This document shows positions 34,606-45,289 of a stretch of 64,000 nt of DNA, piece after piece (positions within the stretch are counted from its first letter, which is position 1; the number at the start of each line of letters is the position of its first letter). Origin of the DNA: Mycobacterium vicinigordonae (GTDB lineage Bacteria; Actinomycetota; Actinomycetes; Mycobacteriales; Mycobacteriaceae); contig NZ_CP059165.1 in assembly GCF_013466425.1 (NCBI RefSeq), positions 4,340,001-4,404,000 of the forward strand, written 5' to 3'. A model generated the notes under the pieces. The model had not been told where the DNA came from. It ran no database searches and saw only the letters and a program-made list of their open reading frames with translations. Both the position numbers and the translations under genes were made by a program.

Positions 34606-37600
34606 TCAGCCCGCAGACACCTGCTCGGCCCCGTAGATGTCGCCGTCACCCAGCCTCGAGTCCGGGTTCAGCAGCATCCTCGCCTCCTGCGGCTTCTCCG
34701 GTCCGTCGTGGTCAAAGCGGCGGTCCGGCGGGCGCTGGTACATCGGCTCACCGCCGGCGATCGCCGACACCAATCGGCGCTGACCGGCCAGCAGGCGCGC
34801 GTCTGCCCGGCGCTGATAGTCCGCGCGCTGCGCGGGGTCCAGCGCGGCCACGAACGCCTGCGGGTGCACCAATGCGACCAGGCCCGACACGTGCCCGAAC
34901 CCGAGACTGGTCAACATCCCAGCCTTGAGCGGGAACTTGCCGCCCAGGCGCAGCGTGTCCCGCAGCCAGACGAAGTGCGAGGAGCCGGCCAACTCGTCGT
35001 CGACACAGTCCAGGCTGCGGTTGGGCGGAATCACTCCATCGCGCAGCATCTGGCATAGACCCATCATCTGGAACACCGCCGCACCGCCCTTGGCGTGACC
35101 GGTAAGGCTCTTCTGCGAGACCACGAACAGCGGGGCGCCTTGCGAGCGGCCCATCGAGTCGGCGAGCCGCTCGTGCAACTCGGTCTCGTTGGGGTCATTG
35201 GCCAGCGTCGACGTGTCGTGCTTCGAGATCACCGCGATGTCGTCGGCGGTCACCCCGAGCTTCTTGAGCGCACGTGCCAACGGCGACTCCTTACCGCCGC
35301 GGCCAGCGCCCAGCGCACCCAGGCCGGGCGCCGGGATGGAAGTGTGCACACCGTCGCCGAAGGACTGGGCGAATGCCACCACGGCCAGCACCGGCAGACC
35401 CATCTTCAACGCAAGGTCGCCGCGCGCCAACAGGATCGTGCCGCCACCCTGCGCTTCCACGAAGCCCAACCGGCGCCGGTCGTTGGGCCGCGAGAACTTC
35501 GAGTCCTCGATGCCGCGGCCGCGCATCATCGCCGTGTCGGCGGTTGCCGCCATGTCCCCGAATCCGATGATGCCTTCCAGAGTCAGGTCGTCGATACCGC
35601 CCGCCACCACCAGCTCGGCCTTGCCGAGCCGGATCTTGTCGACGCCCTCCTCGACCGACACCGCAGCGGTCGCGCACGCGGCGACCGGGTGGATCATCGC
35701 ACCGTAGCTGCCGATGTACGACTGAACCACATGTGCGGCAACGATATTCGGCAGAACCTCCTGGAAGATGTCGTTAGGCTTGTTCCGGCCCAGCAGATTC
35801 CCGTGGTACATGATCTGCATCGAGGTGCCGCCACCCATGCCGGTGCCCATCGTGTTGGCCACCAAACTCGGATGCACGTAACGCATCACCTCGGCCGGGC
35901 TGAAGCCGGCGGTCAGGAACGCGTCGACGGTGGCGACGATGTTCCACACCGCCAGCCGGTCGATCGAACTTGCCATGTCCGGGCTGATACCCCACACCGT
36001 CGGGTCGAAGCCGGTCGGCACCTGGCCCCCGACGACACGGGACAGCTTCGTCTTGCGCGGCACCCGGATCTCGGTGCCCGCCTTGCGAATCACCTGCCAG
36101 TCGCTGGAGTCGGGCACCGGACGGATAACCGTGTGTTCGGGGTCGAACTCGGCGAAGGCACGGGCATCGGCCTCCGACGACACCACGAACGCGAAATCCT
36201 TGTCCAGGAACACCGACACCAGCAGCGGCGAGCTGTGGTCGGGATCTATGGTGCCGTCGTCGACGAACTCCCGAATGCCGCAACGCTGCACGACCGCGTC
36301 ATGGTAACGCTCGACGATCTCGGATTCATCCACCAGATCGCCGGATTGCGTGTCGTACCAACCCGGTTGGGGGTCGTCCTCCCAGCGAATCAATCCGGTG
36401 GTCCAGGCCAGCTCGAGCACCCCGGCGGCCGACAGCTCGTTCTCGACCTCCATCTCGAAGCGGGTACGCGACGATCCGTACGGCCCGATCTCGGCGCCGC
36501 CGACGATCACCACCAGATCGGCCGGGTCGACGTCGAGGTCTTCCCACTCCGGCGGCGGTGCCGGCGCATAGCCGCGGGGCGGCGATGGCAGGGCCGCGAT
36601 CGTGCCGTCGGTCGCCACTTCCTCATCGGTGGCCGCCTCGGAGACCATCTCCTCGCGGGCTTTAGCGGCCAACTCGGCCATGTCCAGCTCCACGTCAGCC
36701 AGCCCACCGGTGAAGTCCGCCTTGATCGGCGAACCAGACGCGGCGACTTTGGATTCCACATCACACAGGCCCAGCAGCATCGCCGCCATCTCGTCGGTCG
36801 AATAGGTTCTCACGCCGGCTTCCTCGACGGCGGTGACGATGGCATCGTTGTGGCCCATCAGTCCGGTCCCGCGGGTCCAGCCGATCAACGCGTGCGCCAG
36901 GCTGACGCGCTCGGCCCAGGAAGATTCGGCGTGCCATCGGCTGACCACCGCGTCCAGCGCCGACTTCGCCTCACCGTAAGCACCGTCCCCGCCGAACATG
37001 CCGCGGTTGGGAGAGCCGGGCAGCACCACGTGCAGCCGCGACGCGATGTCGCGTTCGGCGCCGATCTTGGATAGTCCGCTGATAAGCCGTTGCGCGGCCC
37101 ACAGCAGCACTTTCATCTCCATCTCGGCGCGCGCCCCAACCTCGGACATATCGCCGACCACCCGCGGCGCCGCGAACGGGAACAGCAGTGTGGGAGTTTG
37201 CGCATCCTTGATGTGAATCGATTGTGGTCCAAGGCTTTCACTCTGCTCGGAGCCCACCCATTCGACCAGCGCATCGATGTCGGAGTAGGACGCCATGTTG
37301 GCCGGCACCACCCACAGCGCCGCACCGAAGCGGGCATGATCGCGGTAGAGCTCGCGGTAGAAGGCCAGTCGCTCGTCGTTGAGCTTTGAGGTGGTGGCGA
37401 TAACGGTGGCGCCGCCGTCGAGCAGGCGCGCGACCACCGATGCGGCAATGGAGCCCTTCGAAGCACCTGTCACGACAGCGATTTCGGCGCTGTAGGGACC
37501 TGGCTCAGGGTTCTCGGCGCCGGCGGCAATCCGGCCGTACAGGGCGGCGTGGATCTGCCGACCCGCTGCCAGCGACTTGCCCTGCCACCAGGTTGCCTGC

Positions 37601-40600
37601 GTGGCGAGAACATGCCCGGCACCCTCGAACCGCTCCGAGAGCCGCAGCCAGTCAGCGTCTATGTCGCCTTCGTCGGTCAGCCACAGCTTGACCAGGTCCT
37701 CGCGGGCGCTGGCCCAGCGGTCGTCGAAGACAACAGCCTTCTTGCCGTCGAACACCGGCGCGACCAAACGGGGCCAGTCCGAACCCAATTCGGCACTGAC
37801 CAGGTCGATGAGCTCGGCGTCGGTGGCCACAGGCAGCGCGCTGGCGGGTTCGTCCAACCCCAGCTGACCCAGCACCAGGCGGGCCGCCGAGGCCAAAACT
37901 CCGTCGCGGCCGGTGATCTGGTCGGTGAATTCACTTAGCGCGGCCGCATCGACGGTCGCACCGCCCCCGCCGCCGGCCGACGGTAGCGATACCGAAACAC
38001 CGTGGCGCGCGGCCACCGCGGCGACAGCCCCGTCGATGACCTTGTCGACCGACGCGGCATCGGCCAGGGCACCCTCATGCAGGTGGCCCATCGCGCCGCC
38101 GCGAACGCTGGTGCCTTCCCGGGTACCCAATGCCACCTCGACGGTGACGTGTTTGACCCAGCCCTCGCCGAGTTCCCAGGTCTTAGTCACCCGTTCGGCG
38201 ATGGCGCCGGGACGCTTGCCCGACGGGCCGAACACCGTACGCAACTGGTCGTTGATCGCATCGGAAAGCACTGGGCCGTAAGGCTTGTAGGTACGAGCCA
38301 GTTTGGTGACCTGCGCGCGCAGCCCAGCCAGGTCGGCCTCGGCGGCACCGTCGATAGCGCCCAGGTTCAACTCGGAGCCCAGGTCGACCAACAGCTGGTT
38401 TCGCCGCGAAGAGGCGCCGTCGGTGATCGACTCGATGGAGTCCAGCGGCTCGATCTGGTCGATACGCATCTTGGCCGAGATTGCGATCAGGGCCAGGGTG
38501 GCGTCGGCAGCGTCGAACGCGATGTCGTCCGGGCGTGGGCCTCCAGAAGGCGCCGCCGCCGGCACGGCCGCGGGAGCGGCGCTGACGGCTTCCGGCTCGG
38601 CCGAATCGGTAACCGGCTCTTGCGCTTCCGGTTCAGGCTCCGGGTCGGTGTCGGTGGCGAACAGCACTGCGGCATCGCGCTCGGCGTTGAGCACTTCCAC
38701 CGTGCTGTGCGCGTATTCGGGCAGTTTGAGGGTGTTGGTGGCCAGGCCCGCGACCGTGGGCGCGGTCTTCACACCGATCTCGACGAACCGCTCCACCCCC
38801 AAACCGCCGGCGGCCTCTTCGATGAACAGCAGGTCCTGTGTCTCGATCCAGCGCACCGGGCTGGCGAACTGCCAAGCCAGAAGTTCGATCAGGATCTTGC
38901 GCGCCAGATCGCGCGGTCGTTCGTTGCGCCAGGTGTCGTAGTCGGCCAGCACCTCGTCAAGCGGTTCGGCGGGCACCAGGTCCCGGATCTCCTGGACAAA
39001 GTCACGATCCAGTGTGAACGGCCGCGGCACCAGGTTGGGGATGTAGCGACCGAGGATCAGGTCGGGATCTTTGTCGCGCGGCATCAGGCGTTCGAGCGAG
39101 CGACGGAATTCGGCGACACCGACCCGCAGCACGCGGGAGTGGAATGGCACGTCGATACCCGGCACCAGGATGAAAGAGCGCTTGCCGCCGGTGATCTCAC
39201 GGCGCCGCTCGACCTCTTCCTCCAGCGCCTGAAGGCCGCGCACGGTGCCCGCGATCGCGTACTGCGACCCACGCAGGTTGAAGTTCACGATCTCCAAGAA
39301 TTCACCGGTGCGCTCGGCGATGCCGGCCACGAAGTCGGTGACTTCCTCGTCGGGCAGGTCGATCTGGGACGGCCGGATGGCAGCCAGACGGTAGTTGGAG
39401 CGACCCAGCTCGTCGCGCGGCACAATGTCGTGCATGTTCGAGCCACGGTGGAACACCGCTTCGAGCAATGCGTCAAGTTCGAAAACGCCACTGACACAAG
39501 CCAATGCGGTGTATTCACCGACCGAGTGACCACAGGTGATGGCATCTTCGACGAAAGCGCCTTGCTCGCGCATCTCGGCAACTTGCGCGGCCGCGACGGT
39601 GGCCATCGCGACCTGGGTGAACTGCGTGAGGAACAGCACGCCGTCGGGGTGGTGATAGTGCACACCGCTGGCGATGATGCTGGTCGGGTTGTCGCGGACC
39701 ACATGCAGCACCGAGAAGCCCAGCGTGTCGCGGGTGAATTTGTCAGCGTCGTCCCAGACCTTGCGCGCCGCCTTCGAGCGGGCCCGCACATCCATGCCCA
39801 TGCCTTTGTGCTGAATGCCCTGGCCGGGGAACGCATAAACCGTCTTAGGCGACGCCAGTCGGGCTGTCGCCGACATGACCAGGTCCGGACCGATCTTGGC
39901 GGTCACCTCCAAAACCTCTGCGCCCTGGTCGATTCCGACCCGCTCGACGCGGAAGTCGACCTCGTCACCGGGCAGCACCATGCCGAGGAATCGCGCGGTC
40001 CAGCCGACCAGCCGCGCCGGCGGGCGGGCCTGGCCATCGGTGGCGGTCACCGCGTGCTGGGCCGCTGCCGACAGCCACATCCCATGCACGATCGGCGATC
40101 CCAGGCCGGCCAGCAGTGCCGCGGCCTTGTCGGTGTGGATCGGGTTGTGGTCCCCGGACACTACTGCGAACGGCCGCATGTCCACCGGGGCGCCGATCTT
40201 GACGTCGCGGCGGCGCCGGCGCGGGGTGTCGGTGGCGTTCTCGGAGACCGCCCCTCCGGCGCGGGCCGGGTCGGCGAGTTCGGCCGCCCCGGTCCGACCC
40301 AGGATCGCGAACCGCTCGTTGAGAGTTGCGACGACGGACCCGGCCTGCGACGTTACGGTGACGGCGACGGGCACGACGCGGCCCATGTCGGTGTCGATCG
40401 CCCTGGCAGCGGTGGCGACGATGGTCAATTCGGTTGGCACGGTGGGCAGTTGCTCGGCCAGCCGGACGGCGTGGTCCAAGTGCACCAGACTGAGTAGACC
40501 CTCCACCACCGGCACGCCGGTGTCGGTGACCGCCGTGCCGATCGCAGCGAAAACAGCGGGCCAGCAGTGCCCGACCAGCGCATCGGGCACGGTGGTGAGA

Positions 40601-43600
40601 CTAGGCGCCAGCGACTCGCCGAAGGTGGCGGTGACCCCGGTGTGGTCGGCAACCCGCTCGGGATCCCAGGACACCGTCACCGTGGCCGAGCCGTCAGTCA
40701 CCGCCGGCAGCGAATCCGGGCCGTCCACGCCGGCGGCGATGGCCAGCACGGAGCGCATCGCCGTGGTGGCGTTTTCGGTGGACACCACCGGAATACCGCC
40801 GTCGGCGGTGTTGGCGGGCAGGCTGAATGGGATGTCGATCCAGGTGCCCGACACCGGCACGCTGAGCACCACCTCGCCCTCCGGGGTGGTATGCAGTCGC
40901 GCGCCGGTGGATGTGTGTGTGGCGCTGCGGTTTTCGCGTACCTGCCAGTCGGCAGGCTCGGCGATGCGGTGCACCGGGTTGGTGGTGGTGCGTCCCGCCC
41001 ACACCACGTCTGGTGCGTCGAGCACTACGGCGAGTGGTCCGCGCACATCAGTGCGGCCCAATCGCCGTGAGGTGACGTCGGCGGGCTCGGCGCCGGCAGC
41101 GACCACCTCATCGATGGCGGCCTGCTCGAAGCGGTCCAGCAGTTCCCCGACCGGTTCGTCCAGTCTGGTGATGCCGGCGACGGCGGCGGGACCGGGGATG
41201 ATGCACACTTGGTCGGCGTCGTAGCGAGCGTCGTGCGCCTGCCACAGCGAGTCGCTACGCCACCAGCGCCGCACGTCCTTATCAATCACCGGCACGAAGT
41301 TCACCGGCTTGCCCAGCGTCTTGCACAGGCTCACGAAGAACGGCACATCGGCGGGATGCAATTGCACCGTCTCGGCGTCCGGATAGCTGCTGAGCAGCCG
41401 CTCGATCGCAGCTGCCGGACCTTCGAGCAGCGCAGCGTCATCGAACAGCGTCTCGATCGGACCGAAATCCTTTGCGTGTAACCGCGCTTCGGTGCGCTTG
41501 AGCATCTGCTCGAATCGCTCACGCCAGGTGTCGGCCAACCAGGGGCTGCCCGGAGCGGCGGTGTCGGCGGTCGAATCACCGTCTCCGATGGCCAATTCCA
41601 CGTAGCGGCGCAGCCATTGCAGATACGTCATCTCCGCGACGTCGCCGAAGTAAGGCTTGGCCGTCTTGGCCATCGCGGCGATGATCTCGTCGCGACGTTC
41701 CGCCACGGCGTCGGCGTCGCCGGCCACCTCGTCGAGCAGCTGCCCGCACCGCGACGCGCTGTTGTCGATCTCGTGAATGTCAGCACCCAGCTGGCTACGG
41801 CTAGAAGCCATGCCGCCCTGGGCTTTTCCGGCGCCAATCCACCCATCGGTGCCCTGGGTGTCGACCAGCATCTGCTTCACCGAGGGTGACGTGGTGGCCT
41901 CCAGCGTGGCCATCGCGGCAGTGCCGACCAGGATGCCGTCGATCGGCATCAGCGGGAAGCCGTAGGCCTGAGCCCAGCGACCGGACAGGTACTGCGCGGC
42001 CCGCTCGGGGGTACCGACACCGCCGCCGACGCAGACCGTGATGTTGGGCCGCGAGCGCAGCTCGGAGTAGGTGGCCAGCAACAAGTCATCGAGGTCTTCC
42101 CAAGAGTGATGACCGCCGGCGCGACCGCCTTCGATGTGCATGATCACCGGCTTGGTCGGCACCTCGGTGGCGATGCGGATCACCGAGCGGATCTGCTCGA
42201 TGGTTCCCGGTTTGAACACCACATGGCTGATCCCGACATCGTTGAGTTCGTCGATCAACTCGACGGCCTCTTCTAGCTCCGGGATACCGGCGCTGACCAC
42301 GACGCCGTCGATTGCCGCGCCGGACTGGCGGGCCTTCTGGACCAACCTCTTGCCGCCCAGCTGCAGCTTCCACAGGTAGGGATCCAGGAACAGCGCGTTG
42401 AACTGATAGGTGCGGCCGGGCTCGAGCAATCCGGCGAGTTCCTCGATACGGCCGGCGAAGATCTCCTCGGTGACCTGTCCACCGCCGGCCAGCTCGGCCC
42501 AGTGCCCGGCGTTGGCCGCGGCGGCCACGATCTTGGCGTCGACGGTGGTCGGGGTCATGCCGGCGAGCAGGATCGGCGAGCGACCGGTCAAGCGGGTGAA
42601 TTTGGTCGACAGTTTGGTCCTGCCGTCGGGCAGCCGGACCACCGTCGGTGCGTAGCTGGACCAGGCGCGGGCCACCTCCGGGGTGGCCCCGACGGTGAAC
42701 AGGTTGCGCTGGCCGCCGCGGGTGGCCGCGGGCACGATGCCGATGCCCAAACCACGGATGACGGGCGCAGTCAGCCGGGTCAGGATGTCACCGGGACCCA
42801 GGTCCAAGATCCAGCGCGCGCCCGCGTCGTGCACCCGAGTGATCTCGTCGACCCAGTCGACCTTGCGGACCAGGATCGCGTCGGCCAGGTCGCGCGCCGA
42901 GGCGACGTCCAGGCCCACCTTCTCGGCCCAGCGACCGACGATGTCGATGCCGTCGGACAGGCGCGGGGTGTGGAAGCCAACCTCGACCCGTACCGGATCG
43001 AAGACGGGCGCGAAGACATCGCCGCCGCGCAGCTTGCTCTTGCGCTCGGCCTCTTCTTTCTCCGAGATCTGGTTGCAGTACAGCTCGAAGCGGGACAGCT
43101 GCTCGGGGGTTCCGGTGATGACGACCGAGCGGCGTCCGTTGCGGATGGACAGCACCGGGGGCAGTACGGTGCGCACGTCCTGGGCGAATTCGTCGAGCAG
43201 TTGCCCGATGCGCTGCGGGTCGGCGTTGGTGACCGATACCATCGGCGGCCGGTCTCCGAGCACTGAGATGCCGCGCCGGCGTGCCACCAACGTGCCCGCC
43301 GCGCCGATTAGCTGGGCCAGCGCCAATAACTCCACGTCACGGGCACCGCCGGCCTTGAGAGCCTCGACCCCAAGCAGGCCCTGGGAGTGCCCCGCCAACG
43401 CCACTGGCGGGGTTTCGACCAGGTCCATGCCCTGGCGGGCCAGTGCCCGAATGGCGGCGATCTGGGTCAGCAACACGCCCGGCAGGGAGACCGCGGCCGA
43501 GGTCAGGTGTTTGTCAGACGGGACGGTGTCCTCGGCCGCCAGGGCACGCACCCACTGCAGGGGCTCGAACCCGATCGGGCGCACCACGATCAGCTCGCGG

Positions 43601-43830
43601 GCAACGGGCTCGAGCAGCAGGTCGACCTCACCGACCAGGGTGGCCAGCTCGGATTCGATCCCGGCCCCGGACACCAGTTCTTCCAGAGTCTCCAGCCAGG
43701 CGCTGCCCTGTCCCCCGAACGCGACGGCGTACGACTCGCCCGCGGTCAGCCGGTCCACCAGCGCATGGGCGCTGTGCGGTCCACTGCCGTCGCGGTCTGC
43801 GGACAACCTGTCGTGCTCGTGGATCGTCAC
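34606..43830 (-). CDS. fas: type I fatty acid synthase
   Basis: This is a 3074-residue multifunctional enzyme making C16-C18 and C24-C26 acyl-CoA. Domains in order are: acetyl transferase (GHSQG, Ser149), enoyl reductase, dehydratase, malonyl/palmitoyl transferase (GHSVGEYTAL), ACP (DGASSRRNQLLVDLGSEL, pantetheine Ser), ketoreductase (VTGASKGSIAASVVARLL) and ketosynthase (ACATAA Cys, KHDTSTLANDPNE, KSLTGHAKGG). GTG 43830 starts VTIHEHDRLSADRD, equivalent to MTIHEHDRVSADRG of M. tuberculosis Fas, with GGGAG 6 nt upstream. No frame defects are seen. AcpS follows to activate it. Confidence 0.98.
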   Translation of the reverse strand: MTIHEHDRLSADRDGSGPHSAHALVDRLTAGESYAVAFGGQGSAWLETLEELVSGAGIESELATLVGEVDLLLEPVARELIVVRPIGFEPLQWVRALAAEDTVPSDKHLTSAAVSLPGVLLTQIAAIRALARQGMDLVETPPVALAGHSQGLLGVEALKAGGARDVELLALAQLIGAAGTLVARRRGISVLGDRPPMVSVTNADPQRIGQLLDEFAQDVRTVLPPVLSIRNGRRSVVITGTPEQLSRFELYCNQISEKEEAERKSKLRGGDVFAPVFDPVRVEVGFHTPRLSDGIDIVGRWAEKVGLDVASARDLADAILVRKVDWVDEITRVHDAGARWILDLGPGDILTRLTAPVIRGLGIGIVPAATRGGQRNLFTVGATPEVARAWSSYAPTVVRLPDGRTKLSTKFTRLTGRSPILLAGMTPTTVDAKIVAAAANAGHWAELAGGGQVTEEIFAGRIEELAGLLEPGRTYQFNALFLDPYLWKLQLGGKRLVQKARQSGAAIDGVVVSAGIPELEEAVELIDELNDVGISHVVFKPGTIEQIRSVIRIATEVPTKPVIMHIEGGRAGGHHSWEDLDDLLLATYSELRSRPNITVCVGGGVGTPERAAQYLSGRWAQAYGFPLMPIDGILVGTAAMATLEATTSPSVKQMLVDTQGTDGWIGAGKAQGGMASSRSQLGADIHEIDNSASRCGQLLDEVAGDADAVAERRDEIIAAMAKTAKPYFGDVAEMTYLQWLRRYVELAIGDGDSTADTAAPGSPWLADTWRERFEQMLKRTEARLHAKDFGPIETLFDDAALLEGPAAAIERLLSSYPDAETVQLHPADVPFFVSLCKTLGKPVNFVPVIDKDVRRWWRSDSLWQAHDARYDADQVCIIPGPAAVAGITRLDEPVGELLDRFEQAAIDEVVAAGAEPADVTSRRLGRTDVRGPLAVVLDAPDVVWAGRTTTNPVHRIAEPADWQVRENRSATHTSTGARLHTTPEGEVVLSVPVSGTWIDIPFSLPANTADGGIPVVSTENATTAMRSVLAIAAGVDGPDSLPAVTDGSATVTVSWDPERVADHTGVTATFGESLAPSLTTVPDALVGHCWPAVFAAIGTAVTDTGVPVVEGLLSLVHLDHAVRLAEQLPTVPTELTIVATAARAIDTDMGRVVPVAVTVTSQAGSVVATLNERFAILGRTGAAELADPARAGGAVSENATDTPRRRRRDVKIGAPVDMRPFAVVSGDHNPIHTDKAAALLAGLGSPIVHGMWLSAAAQHAVTATDGQARPPARLVGWTARFLGMVLPGDEVDFRVERVGIDQGAEVLEVTAKIGPDLVMSATARLASPKTVYAFPGQGIQHKGMGMDVRARSKAARKVWDDADKFTRDTLGFSVLHVVRDNPTSIIASGVHYHHPDGVLFLTQFTQVAMATVAAAQVAEMREQGAFVEDAITCGHSVGEYTALACVSGVFELDALLEAVFHRGSNMHDIVPRDELGRSNYRLAAIRPSQIDLPDEEVTDFVAGIAERTGEFLEIVNFNLRGSQYAIAGTVRGLQALEEEVERRREITGGKRSFILVPGIDVPFHSRVLRVGVAEFRRSLERLMPRDKDPDLILGRYIPNLVPRPFTLDRDFVQEIRDLVPAEPLDEVLADYDTWRNERPRDLARKILIELLAWQFASPVRWIETQDLLFIEEAAGGLGVERFVEIGVKTAPTVAGLATNTLKLPEYAHSTVEVLNAERDAAVLFATDTDPEPEPEAQEPVTDSAEPEAVSAAPAAVPAAAPSGGPRPDDIAFDAADATLALIAISAKMRIDQIEPLDSIESITDGASSRRNQLLVDLGSELNLGAIDGAAEADLAGLRAQVTKLARTYKPYGPVLSDAINDQLRTVFGPSGKRPGAIAERVTKTWELGEGWVKHVTVEVALGTREGTSVRGGAMGHLHEGALADAASVDKVIDGAVAAVAARHGVSVSLPSAGGGGGATVDAAALSEFTDQITGRDGVLASAARLVLGQLGLDEPASALPVATDAELIDLVSAELGSDWPRLVAPVFDGKKAVVFDDRWASAREDLVKLWLTDEGDIDADWLRLSERFEGAGHVLATQATWWQGKSLAAGRQIHAALYGRIAAGAENPEPGPYSAEIAVVTGASKGSIAASVVARLLDGGATVIATTSKLNDERLAFYRELYRDHARFGAALWVVPANMASYSDIDALVEWVGSEQSESLGPQSIHIKDAQTPTLLFPFAAPRVVGDMSEVGARAEMEMKVLLWAAQRLISGLSKIGAERDIASRLHVVLPGSPNRGMFGGDGAYGEAKSALDAVVSRWHAESSWAERVSLAHALIGWTRGTGLMGHNDAIVTAVEEAGVRTYSTDEMAAMLLGLCDVESKVAASGSPIKADFTGGLADVELDMAELAAKAREEMVSEAATDEEVATDGTIAALPSPPRGYAPAPPPEWEDLDVDPADLVVIVGGAEIGPYGSSRTRFEMEVENELSAAGVLELAWTTGLIRWEDDPQPGWYDTQSGDLVDESEIVERYHDAVVQRCGIREFVDDGTIDPDHSSPLLVSVFLDKDFAFVVSSEADARAFAEFDPEHTVIRPVPDSSDWQVIRKAGTEIRVPRKTKLSRVVGGQVPTGFDPTVWGISPDMASSIDRLAVWNIVATVDAFLTAGFSPAEVMRYVHPSLVANTMGTGMGGGTSMQIMYHGNLLGRNKPNDIFQEVLPNIVAAHVVQSYIGSYGAMIHPVAACATAAVSVEEGVDKIRLGKAELVVAGGIDDLTLEGIIGFGDMAATADTAMMRGRGIEDSKFSRPNDRRRLGFVEAQGGGTILLARGDLALKMGLPVLAVVAFAQSFGDGVHTSIPAPGLGALGAGRGGKESPLARALKKLGVTADDIAVISKHDTSTLANDPNETELHERLADSMGRSQGAPLFVVSQKSLTGHAKGGAAVFQMMGLCQMLRDGVIPPNRSLDCVDDELAGSSHFVWLRDTLRLGGKFPLKAGMLTSLGFGHVSGLVALVHPQAFVAALDPAQRADYQRRADARLLAGQRRLVSAIAGGEPMYQRPPDRRFDHDGPEKPQEARMLLNPDSRLGDGDIYGAEQVSAG

Positions 43831-44059
43831 TTTGGTCTCCCTGTATGCGTCTGTGTGCTGCATCTGGCGCGTCTCGGTTTGGTTCGGCCGGGCCGGGCTG
43901 GCCTGGCGGCCAAATCATCTCCGGGGGCGATTCCGCGTCGAACCGCAGCCGTTAGTCGTTTGACCGGTGCGTTGAGCGGGCGTCCCAGAGCACTGGATCA
44001 ACCTGCATCGGTCCCAATAAGGGTGTCATAAGGATTGGTCCAGTCTTTTGACTCCGATT

Positions 44060-44207
44060 GGTTACTGGTGAGTTCTACGCATGGGTAACCGTGTCGTGGG
44101 TAACACCGCCTTTCACCGCCGGCCTGAGCGCCGCAGACAAACGTCCTGCATGCAGGTGGTTACGGTCGAGTAGCTATAACGGTGCTGTTCAAAGCAGTAT
44201 TGTTACC
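44060..44207. promoter_or_regulatory. repeated GTTAC/GTAAC half-sites upstream of fas
   Basis: The 561-bp gap between fas and the DUF1906 gene contains GGTTAC (44060-44065), GGTAACC (44084-44090), GGGTAAC (44098-44104), GGTTAC (44158-44163) and GTTACC (44202-44207), in both orientations. They lie 230-377 bp upstream of the fas start. A dedicated regulator, FasR, is known to bind inverted repeats in the mycobacterial fas promoter, so these are the candidate sites. I could not verify its exact consensus. No gene is seen in the gap. Confidence 0.45.
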
Positions 44208-44391
44208 AAATCGTTATGTCAAAAATTTCGTCGTCAACCGTCGCGTAATCCGCCTCTGGGCGACCCCATGCGGATTCATCGGTGTAGCCGATGCGGAAAA
44301 CTGGGCGAACGAGTGTTTGCTGGGTATCCCCCTGGACACCGTCACCGACGGGCATAATCCCGACCCGGCGCGTGCCCCGACTGGTCGGGTA

Positions 44392-45111
44392 TCAGACCCA
44401 CTGCCCAAACTGAGGCTTGAGGATCTCATTGATGTCGACCCCCACCCCGCCCACGGACCGCTTGTCGATCTCGACCTGGTGCAGGTGGGCCGCCGGGTGG
44501 GTGAACCCCTTCGGCGAGCCCCAATTGTGCTGCCAGAAGTAGGTCCCGATCCCGTCATTCACCGCCCAATCGATGGTCTTGGAGTTGGCGTACACGCCCG
44601 TACGCTGGTGACCGACCACCGACTCCCAGGACCGCAGATACGGGACGATCTGATTCTTGTACTGGTCGTGCGACGGGTCGTCGTCGATCGAGGCGTAGAT
44701 GGGCGCGCTAGCCGGCCCACCGGCGGCGGCGTGTAGTTCCATCCCTCGCTTGGCGTGCTGAATGCCGGCGGCGGCGCCACCGAGCCAGTCCGAGGTACTG
44801 CCCTTGCCGTACTGGTAACACGAGACGATCTTGAGACCGCTGCCGTGCAGGTCCTGCGCCTCGGCGAGCTGAATAGGCTTGCCGAGCATCCAGGCTCCAC
44901 CCGGTCGTCGATCCGAGACGTAGCGAATCGCGCCCACCGCGCCGGCCGCTTTGATCTGGCTGGCCGGAATGACGCCGGCCGCGTAATCCAGCAAGGTGCC
45001 GAGCGACGCCGAGGCCGGCGGCGCGGTCAGCGAAGCCGCCGCGGCGCCGAGACCCAGCAGGGCCGGCGTCGCCGCGGCAAATTTCAGCACGTCACGCCGC
45101 GAAACGGACAT
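44392..45111 (-). CDS. Tat-exported DUF1906 (glycoside-hydrolase-like) protein, Rv2525c-like
   Basis: This is a 239-residue protein with a twin-arginine signal (SRRDVLKF, then an Ala-rich core ending APPASA). A TIM-barrel DUF1906 domain follows, beginning GTLLDYAAGVIPASQI. Rv2525c, its apparent orthologue upstream of fas, is Tat-dependent and affects beta-lactam response; the fold resembles glycoside hydrolases acting on cell wall glycans. It lies upstream of fas on the same strand with a long gap, so it is probably a separate transcript. Confidence 0.9.
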   Translation of the reverse strand: MSVSRRDVLKFAAATPALLGLGAAAASLTAPPASASLGTLLDYAAGVIPASQIKAAGAVGAIRYVSDRRPGGAWMLGKPIQLAEAQDLHGSGLKIVSCYQYGKGSTSDWLGGAAAGIQHAKRGMELHAAAGGPASAPIYASIDDDPSHDQYKNQIVPYLRSWESVVGHQRTGVYANSKTIDWAVNDGIGTYFWQHNWGSPKGFTHPAAHLHQVEIDKRSVGGVGVDINEILKPQFGQWV

Positions 45112-45243
45112 GAGCCACAGGGTACGACAATTACCTCAATCGACCCATCAACCACATCGGTCACATATATCTCAACTTCGACACATCCGCGCCAAGGGGA
45201 CACAGGTTCGGTGGCGCGGTTGGCCAAATCTTGTTGTCAATAT

Positions 45244-45259
45244 AAAGTTAGTAAAGTTA
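45244..45259. promoter_or_regulatory. direct repeat in the promoter of the first Rieske gene
   Basis: Two AAAGTTA copies (45244-45250 and 45253-45259), 9 bp apart, lie in an AT-rich patch 31 bp before the Rieske oxygenase start. TTGTCA upstream could serve as a -35 hexamer. This may be the promoter or an activator site. The 178-bp divergent gap has no other feature that I can support. Confidence 0.3.
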
Positions 45260-45289
45260 ACCTGCAGAACCGCAACGGGGGTTTCGCGG

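Noticed and set aside
35095..37074. Open reading frame of 659 codons on the plus strand within fas
   Set aside because: It is antisense to conserved fas sequence. Long complementary ORFs are expected from the GC-rich third position, and the translation has no recognisable motif.
38002..40497. Open reading frame of 831 codons on the plus strand within fas
   Set aside because: It is a shadow of the MPT/DH coding region of fas with His/Arg/Val-rich, low-information translation.
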